DNA of 52,785 bases, from positions 1 to 52,785 of IMG/VR virus record IMGVR_UViG_3300017963_000327; one strand, written 5' to 3'. The notes beneath the pieces were generated by a model, which did no database searches, was not told where the DNA came from, and saw only the letters and a list, made by a program, of their open reading frames with translations. The position numbers and the translations under genes are program-made. Every line of letters starts with the position of its first letter. Positions within the stretch are counted from its first letter, which is position 1. Positions 50,101 through 52,785 of this stretch are shown one piece after another. Source of the DNA: a virus.

Positions 50101-50219
50101 GGCTGACGTAGCGATGTGGAAGGACACATGAGAGACGGCAGTAGCCCAAGGCTAGGTGTGTGCCGCCCCGTTTAGAGGAATCCTTGGGGAGCTGGTATCA
50201 AGGCCAGTCTGCGTCAGTC
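50101..50219 (+). ncRNA. structured RNA of unknown family between Y RNA 1 and 2
   Basis: The ends pair (GGCTGACG 50101-50108 with CGTCAGTC 50212-50219). Inside are ATGTG/CACAT (50114-50129), CGGCA/TGCCG (50136-50165) enclosing TAGCC/GGCTA, and CCTTG/CAAGG (50182-50203) whose loop reads AGCTGGTA like a tRNA D-loop. It lacks a TTCGA T-loop and the Y RNA GAGGGC/GCCCTC ends. It could be a degenerate Y RNA module, a new small RNA, or a processing element. No function is assigned. Confidence 0.5.
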
Positions 50220-50236
50220 GTTCTATGGAAGGATTT

Positions 50237-50347
50237 GTGGGCCGAATGGATTGCAGGGTTATCGATGGTTCGAATCCACCTGGCGGGTCTAAACCACCCG
50301 CTATCGCCTAGCTGGTTAAGGCACCCCTGTACCAACAACTTGCCCAC
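50237..50347 (+). ncRNA. Y RNA-like 2 (long, 111 nt, with permuted tRNA-like module)
   Basis: The outer stem is GTGGGC/GCCCAC, the inner stem TTGCAGGG/CCCTGTA, with CCGA and GGGTTATC as in the other copies. The insert runs T-arm first (GATGG, loop TTCGAAT, CCACC with one mismatch), then a seven-pair acceptor-like stem (TGGCGGG/CCCGCTA) closed by the loop TCTAAACCA, then a D-arm (GCCT, AGCTGGTTA, AGGC). The anticodon arm is missing and the Y stem takes its place. This is the order expected of bacterial YrlA-type Y RNAs, which mimic tRNA. Confidence 0.88.
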
Positions 50348-50364
50348 TTTGAATTATGGGAGTT

Positions 50365-50492
50365 GCGGGCCGTAGACTGAACGTTATCTAAGCGCGCAAT
50401 TTTGCGCTTATAGCTCAGTTGGTAGAGCGCCGGGGGTAGCCTCGGAGGTCGAGGGTTCGAATCCCTAACGACGTTCTTTCAGCTTTGTCCGC
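50365..50492 (+). ncRNA. Y RNA-like 3 (long, 128 nt, different tRNA-like permutation)
   Basis: The outer stem is GCGGGC/GTCCGC with one G-U pair, followed by the Y RNA bulge and GTTATC. The insert starts with a closed acceptor hairpin (TAAGCGC, loop GCAATTTT, GCGCTTA, all seven pairs), then a D-arm (GCTC, AGTTGGTA, GAGC), an anticodon-like arm (CCGGG/CTCGG), AGGTC and a T-arm (loop TTCGAAT). The Y stem is therefore joined between the T-arm and the 3' acceptor strand, unlike copies 2, 6 and 7. The inner Y stem is weaker. Confidence 0.8.
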
Positions 50493-50514
50493 GCCCTACC
50501 TATTAGAGGAGTTT

Positions 50515-50577
50515 GAGGGCCGGAAGTCTTGGGTTATCACTTCGGATGATGCTTCCCAGGACACTAACTTTGCCCTC
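50515..50577 (+). ncRNA. Y RNA-like 4 (short, 63 nt)
   Basis: The outer stem is GAGGGC/GCCCTC. The inner stem GTCTTGGG (50526-50533) pairs with CCCAGGAC (50555-50562). CCGGA and GGGTTATC lie on the 5' side and ACTAACTTT on the 3' side. It ends in a small apical hairpin and has no tRNA-like module. It is very close in plan to copy 1. Confidence 0.87.
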
Positions 50578-50596
50578 GTTTCTATACACTGAGTTT

Positions 50597-50663
50597 GTGG
50601 GCCGGAGGCAACGGGTTACCTTTCATTTGGAGAAAACACACCCATCGCCAACAACTTGCCCAC
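50597..50663 (+). ncRNA. Y RNA-like 5 (short, 67 nt)
   Basis: The outer stem is GTGGGC/GCCCAC. The inner stem (GGCAACGGG with CCCATCGCC) has two mismatches, and the conserved element reads GGGTTACC rather than GGGTTATC. AACAACTT lies before the 3' strand, as in copy 2. There is no tRNA-like module. Confidence 0.82.
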
Positions 50664-50682
50664 TTCGTTTTGAGAGGAGTTT

Positions 50683-50813
50683 GCGGGCCGTACGAAATAG
50701 GTTACCAATGCAAACTGTAGGTCGCGGGTTCGAGTCCCGTCATCGGCACCATGCCGATGTAGATCAGCTGGTAGATCAACAGTGGTTACACGCCTACTTC
50801 ACTTTTTGCCCGC
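50683..50813 (+). ncRNA. Y RNA-like 6 (long, 131 nt, permuted tRNA-like module with ACCA)
   Basis: The outer stem is GCGGGC/GCCCGC and the inner stem GAAATAGG/CCTACTTC (one mismatch). The module is a near-canonical tRNA opened at the anticodon loop: anticodon-type stem ACTGT/ACAGT (50714-50718, 50779-50783), AGGTC variable loop, T-arm (GCGGG, TTCGAGT, CCCGT), perfect acceptor stem CATCGGC/GCCGATG, TA, and D-arm (GATC, AGCTGGTA, GATC). Between the acceptor strands lie only ACCA plus one T (50748-50752). The order is 3' half then 5' half, a circular permutation. Confidence 0.9.
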
Positions 50814-50835
50814 GTTTCAAAGGACACTATGGTTT

Positions 50836-50967
50836 GAGGGCCGGACGCACGTTGGGTTATCCACTCATAATGGAGAGGTCGCAGGTTCGAATCCTGTCGT
50901 GGCTTTAGCGAGTCACGTAGCTCAGTTGGTCAGAGCGCTAAACCCCCAATGTCAACTATTTGCCCTC
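50836..50967 (+). ncRNA. Y RNA-like 7 (long, 132 nt, with permuted tRNA-like module)
   Basis: The outer stem is GAGGGC/GCCCTC and the inner stem ACGTTGGG/CCCAATGT. The module has an AGGTC variable-type segment, T-arm (GCAGG, TTCGAAT, CCTGT), acceptor-like stem CGTGGCT/AGTCACG with loop TTAGCG, TA, and D-arm (GCTC, AGTTGGTCA, GAGC). The anticodon-type stem is poorly kept. Order and topology match copies 2 and 6. GTTATC and CAACTATTT flank the Y stem. Confidence 0.88.
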
Positions 50968-50984
50968 GTTTTGAAGTAGAAGAG

Positions 50985-51275
50985 ATGAACACGAGAGAGA
51001 CACGCATGTTGACAGAAGCAATCAGAGCAAACACGCGCGCCCTCCTCGAGAACACGAAGCTCTTGAAACGCTTCACGTCGAAGCAGGACCGCAAGAGCGA
51101 TCTCGATGAGAGACGCAACCGACTACTGGCGAACATCCCGTACCTGAAGTCAGAGCTGAAGCAGTTCCGGCGTCAGGAGCTGGTGATGCTCGCTGCAGCC
51201 CTGGGGGTCAGGAACACATCAGTACCGAACACACGCCTCGTGGAAGTGATCTTCAGAGAACAGAAGCGAGCGTGA
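50985..51275 (+). CDS. small SAP/Rho-N-like protein
   Basis: The start is ATG 50985; an earlier in-frame ATG lies inside Y RNA 7. The product has 96 residues: a basic coiled coil (TEAIRANTRALLENTKLLKRF), then RRQELVMLAAALGVRNTSVP followed by LVEVIFREQKR. The latter resembles the small SAP/Rho-N-terminal helix-extended-loop motif that binds nucleic acid. It is coupled to the next gene by a GTGA overlap. Confidence 0.65.
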   Translation: MNTRETRMLTEAIRANTRALLENTKLLKRFTSKQDRKSDLDERRNRLLANIPYLKSELKQFRRQELVMLAAALGVRNTSVPNTRLVEVIFREQKRA

Positions 51276-51472
51276 AGAAGCTGTACATCTGGTTCTGCGA
51301 CAAGTGCAACTCGTTCGTACCAGCGACGTGTTGTCTGGCAACGAGCAAGAAGGCAGCATGGGACGGCGGTCAAGAACACCTGGTGAAGACGCACGACTTG
51401 ACTCACCACGCTACCGACATGGAGTTGTTCAAGGGCCGCGTCGTCATCTTGGAAGAGAAGACGAAAAAATAG
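51272..51472 (+). CDS. small zinc-finger-like protein
   Basis: The GTG start at 51272 overlaps the previous stop. The product has 66 residues. CDKCNSF and CC near the start and HLVKTHDLTHH later could form a zinc site. It lies between the Y RNA array and the tRNA cluster. The function is unknown. Confidence 0.6.
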   Translation: MKKLYIWFCDKCNSFVPATCCLATSKKAAWDGGQEHLVKTHDLTHHATDMELFKGRVVILEEKTKK

Positions 51473-51525
51473 CTTGACAGATCGATAACCGATGCATCAC
51501 GATGAAAACTTCGTCGGAGGATGCT

Positions 51526-51639
51526 ATGCACCGCGCAATTCAGATCACCACCATTCCCATCAAGCGCGACGGACGATTGTCCTTCCTCTGTTCCCTTTCG
51601 TCCCTATTTCTCTATTCCAATTCCGGCTGGCGACTGTAG
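51526..51639 (+). CDS. possible 37-residue peptide gene
   Basis: ATG 51526 has GGAGG five bases upstream and the frame ends with TAG at 51639, just before the first tRNA. The peptide begins MHRAIQITTIPIKRDGRLSF and has a hydrophobic middle. A good ribosome site is the only positive evidence. The rest of 51473-51651 shows no other feature. Confidence 0.35.
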   Translation: MHRAIQITTIPIKRDGRLSFLCSLSSLFLYSNSGWRL

Positions 51640-51651
51640 ACGCATCTTTGC

Positions 51652-51735
51652 GGATCGGTAGCTGAGCTGGTTTAGCAGCGGGCTGTTAACCCGTGCCCTC
51701 GGGCTACGTGGGTTCGAGTCCCACCCGATCCGCCA
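51652..51735 (+). tRNA. tRNA-Asn (GTT) with enlarged variable arm
   Basis: Acceptor GGATCGG/CCGATCC, D-stem GCTG/TAGC, anticodon arm GCGGG-CTGTTAA-CCCGT, T-arm GTGGG/CCCAC. Discriminator G and encoded CCA at 51733-51735. The variable region is 13 bases (51695-51707) and forms a GCCC/GGGC hairpin, whereas Asn tRNAs normally have five bases. Confidence 0.92.
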
Positions 51736-51738
51736 TGT

Positions 51739-51807
51739 GGGCGCCAGGCTATGGCAGCCAAGCGGGCTCCAACCCCGCAGGACAGGGTTCGATTCCTTGG
51801 GCGCTCG
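51739..51807 (+). tRNA. tRNA-Trp (CCA) with short D-arm
   Basis: Acceptor GGGCGCC/GGCGCTC, anticodon arm GCGGG-CTCCAAC-CCCGC, T-arm CAGGG/CCTTG. The D-arm is only GGCT-ATGGC-AGCC, lacking the GG of normal D-loops, and the variable loop is four bases. CCA is not encoded. It may be a reduced or degraded tRNA. Confidence 0.8.
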
Positions 51808-51822
51808 TAGAAAGAAAAATGT

Positions 51823-51898
51823 GGACTCGTCGCTGAGTTGGTTCAGGCGCCTGGTTGAAGCCCAGGAGACGTTGGTTCGATTCCAACCGAGTCCACCA
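51823..51898 (+). tRNA. tRNA-Phe (GAA)
   Basis: Acceptor GGACTCG/CGAGTCC, anticodon arm CCTGG-TTGAAGC-CCAGG, T-arm GTTGG/CCAAC. Discriminator A and encoded CCA (51896-51898). Canonical. Confidence 0.95.
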
Positions 51899-51901
51899 AA
51901 C

Positions 51902-51977
51902 GCGGGCATAGCCCAACTGGTAGGAGGCGACGGTTTTAAGGTCCGTTCAGTGGTGGGTTCGAATCCCCCTGCCCGTA
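51902..51977 (+). tRNA. tRNA with Leu anticodon TAA, class I variable loop
   Basis: Acceptor GCGGGCA/TGCCCGT (G-T end pair). The anticodon arm has a T-T mismatch and loop TTTAAGG, giving anticodon TAA after U33. The variable region is only six bases, whereas bacterial Leu tRNAs have a long arm. Discriminator A; no encoded CCA. The T-stem has one mismatch. Confidence 0.75.
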
Positions 51978-52046
51978 TTCAAGGAAACGAACGAAAACTG
52001 AAATAAGGAGGTCGCCTCGAGCCCATGTTTCAAAAGATCAGCACAT

Positions 52047-52129
52047 GTCAGAGTGGCGGAATTGGTAGACGCGCAGGCCCGAGGAGCCTGTACTTCGGTG
52101 TGAGGGTTCGACTCCCTCCTCTGACACCA
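52047..52129 (+). tRNA. tRNA-Leu (GAG), C at position 33
   Basis: Acceptor GTCAGAG/CTCTGAC, D-arm with GGAATTGGTAGAC as in Leu tRNAs, anticodon arm CAGGC-CCGAGGA-GCCTG, T-arm GAGGG/CCCTC, encoded CCA. The variable arm is of the longer class II type (TACTTCGGTG). The base before the anticodon is C instead of the almost invariant U33. Confidence 0.88.
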
Positions 52130-52132
52130 TGT

Positions 52133-52223
52133 GTAGCGGTGGCTGAGCGGTTGAAAGCACCAGACTGTAGATCTGGAGATCCGAAAGGGTCCAACGGTGG
52201 TTCGAATCCATCCCGCTACACCA
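52133..52223 (+). tRNA. tRNA-Tyr (GTA)
   Basis: Acceptor GTAGCGG/CCGCTAC, anticodon arm CCAGA-CTGTAGA-TCTGG, long variable arm (GATCC..GGGTC) as expected for bacterial Tyr, T-loop TTCGAAT, discriminator A, encoded CCA. Confidence 0.95.
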
Positions 52224-52226
52224 TAT

Positions 52227-52302
52227 GCCCGTCTACCCCAATCTGGTACGAGGGGCTCGGCTCAGACCCGAGATGTTCCCGGTTCGAATCCGGGGGCGGG
52301 CA
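52227..52302 (+). tRNA. tRNA with Leu anticodon CAG, class I variable loop
   Basis: Acceptor GCCCGTC/GGCGGGC, D-stem CCCC/GGGG, anticodon arm CTCGG-CTCAGAC-CCGAG (anticodon CAG after U33), variable loop ATGTT (five bases), T-arm CCCGG/CCGGG, discriminator A, no encoded CCA. A five-base variable loop is not normal for bacterial Leu tRNA. Confidence 0.82.
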
Positions 52303-52311
52303 AAATGAAAA

Positions 52312-52336
52312 GCCCCTGGCCACAGTGACCAGGGGC
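52312..52336 (-). terminator. hairpin terminator facing the minus strand within the tRNA cluster
   Basis: GCCCCTGG pairs with CCAGGGGC (eight pairs, nine-base loop). On the minus strand it is followed by TTTTCATTTT. On the plus strand no T-run follows, so it should stop leftward antisense transcription. Confidence 0.65.
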
Positions 52337-52407
52337 ACCCTCGCTCCTCGGGGGAAGGACAACGAAGGTGAGCTGATCGTAGCAGGAGGCGAACATAGTT
52401 CAAGTGT

Positions 52408-52490
52408 GCCGGGGTGGCGGAATTGGAATACGCGCTGGCCTCAAGCACCAGTGCTTCGGCATGAGGGTTCGACTCCCTCTCCCGGCACCA
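52408..52490 (+). tRNA. tRNA-Leu (CAA)
   Basis: Acceptor GCCGGGG/TCCCGGC, D-arm GGCGGAATTGGAATACGC (Leu-like), anticodon loop CTCAAGC, class II variable arm TGCTTCGGCA, T-arm GAGGG/CCCTC, encoded ACCA. The anticodon stem has a C-A mismatch at its loop end. Confidence 0.92.
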
Positions 52491-52491
52491 T

Positions 52492-52583
52492 GGAAGGTTG
52501 GCCGATGTTGGGATGGCGCCTGCTTGGAAAGCAGAGACCGGCCCGAGAGGGTCGCAGAGGTTCGATTCCTCTACCTTCCGCCA
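52492..52583 (+). tRNA. tRNA-Ser (GGA)
   Basis: Acceptor GGAAGGT/ACCTTCC, anticodon loop TTGGAAA, long variable arm (GACCGGCCCGAGAGGGTC), T-arm AGAGG/CCTCT, discriminator G, encoded CCA. Canonical class II. Confidence 0.95.
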
Positions 52584-52584
52584 T

Positions 52585-52659
52585 GGGCAGTGGGTCTGTC
52601 GGGATGGATGCTGGATTGCAACCCCAGAGAAACTGGTTCGACTCCAGTACTGCCCTCCA
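52585..52659 (+). tRNA. tRNA-Cys (GCA)
   Basis: Acceptor GGGCAGT/ACTGCCC, anticodon arm CTGG..CCAG with loop TTGCAAC, discriminator T as expected for Cys, encoded CCA. It abuts the A-run of the terminator. Confidence 0.93.
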
Positions 52660-52690
52660 AAAAAAGAGGGGCCCTCGAGGGCCCCTCTTT
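52659..52690. terminator. strong terminator at the end of the tRNA cluster
   Basis: AGAGGGGCCC and GGGCCCCTCT pair perfectly around TCGA. Seven A lie on the left and three T on the right, so the stronger terminator faces the minus strand, ending the 52709 gene. It can also act, more weakly, on the plus-strand tRNA transcript. Confidence 0.85.
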
Positions 52691-52708
52691 AGCAGTCACC
52701 TCAGTTGA

Positions 52709-52785
52709 CTAGGCGGCTTCGAGCAGCACGAAGTAGATGTCGCCGCGGAACTCGACCCAGTCGCCGACGGAACCGGCCGTGTACG
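52709..52785 (-). CDS. C-terminus of an unknown protein, cut by window edge
   Basis: The last 24 codons are visible, ending GDWVEFRGDIYFVLLEAA before TAG. They look like the end of a compact beta-rich domain. The gene continues beyond the right edge. The strong terminator follows 19 bases downstream of its stop. Confidence 0.65.
   Translation of the reverse strand, partial: YTAGSVGDWVEFRGDIYFVLLEAA

Noticed and set aside
50404-50472. Ordinary tRNA gene inside Y RNA-like 3
   Set aside because: The 5' acceptor, D-arm and T-arm are present, but no 3' acceptor strand follows the T-arm. The pairing strand lies upstream, so it is a permuted module.
50753-50783. 5' half of a split tRNA gene
   Set aside because: It is contiguous with its 3' half in reverse order inside one Y RNA fold, so a split-gene reading is not needed.
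50021-50970. CRISPR array
   Set aside because: The recurring GAGTTTGAGGGCC and GCCCTCGTTT segments are the two arms of each Y RNA stem, not identical direct repeats. Unit lengths vary (61-132 nt) and the intervening sequence folds into tRNA-like parts. No cas genes are present.
50949-50984. Upstream ATG for the 50985 gene
   Set aside because: It lies inside the 3' stem of Y RNA-like 7. The ATG at 50985 follows the RNA and fits better.

Overview
This window is part of a tailed double-stranded DNA bacteriophage genome. It has a virion-assembly block, a small early/accessory block and an RNA-rich block, with no bacterial housekeeping genes, rRNA or insertion sequences. The left edge cuts a tail-appendage gene and the right edge cuts another gene, so the genome is larger than the window. 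No DNA polymerase, helicase or primase is present; they must lie elsewhere. A lipobox protein, membrane-anchored coiled-coil proteins and an M15 peptidase fit a Gram-negative (diderm) host, but the sequence does not name the host.

Region 1 (about 38.4 kb down to 1, minus strand) is the morphogenesis operon, read right to left: small terminase-like HTH protein, large terminase, Mu gp29-like portal, Mu gpI-like protease-scaffold with a nested scaffold start, decoration protein, gpE-type major capsid protein, a run of small membrane and coiled-coil proteins (possible holin/spanin functions), many virion surface proteins, a patatin-like lipase, neck proteins, tail terminator-like protein, tail tube, a tail-assembly chaperone pair joined by a probable -1 frameshift, a 3,622-residue tape measure protein, and LamG-domain tail appendages. 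The chaperone pair points to a long-tailed virion, probably siphovirus-like, with a tail near half a micrometre.

Region 2 (38.5-40.7 kb, plus strand) carries a 5'-3' exonuclease, a membrane coiled-coil protein, an M15 peptidase and a pyruvoyl-dependent arginine decarboxylase. Region 3 (47.7-40.7 kb, minus strand) is a set of short overlapping genes: a transglutaminase-like protein, a deoxynucleoside kinase, a staphylococcal-nuclease-type nuclease, several zinc-ribbon proteins, a small lipoprotein and unknowns. Its gaps carry CTAG repeats spaced 11 bp apart.

Region 4 (47.7-52.7 kb, plus strand) is the most unusual. A Ro60 (TROVE plus von Willebrand A) protein is followed at once by seven tandem Y RNA-like genes. 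Three are short (61-67 nt). Four are long (111-132 nt) and carry tRNA-like modules in circularly permuted order; one encodes ACCA between its 3' and 5' acceptor strands. A further structured RNA lies within the array. Two small genes and ten tRNAs follow (Asn, Trp, Phe, Leu x4, Tyr, Ser, Cys), several with odd features. Ro60 holds misfolded RNA and in bacteria is tethered to nucleases by Y RNA, so this looks like a phage-encoded RNA quality-control or RNA-remodelling system beside the phage's own tRNA cluster. Strong terminators facing the minus strand separate it from the truncated gene at the right edge.
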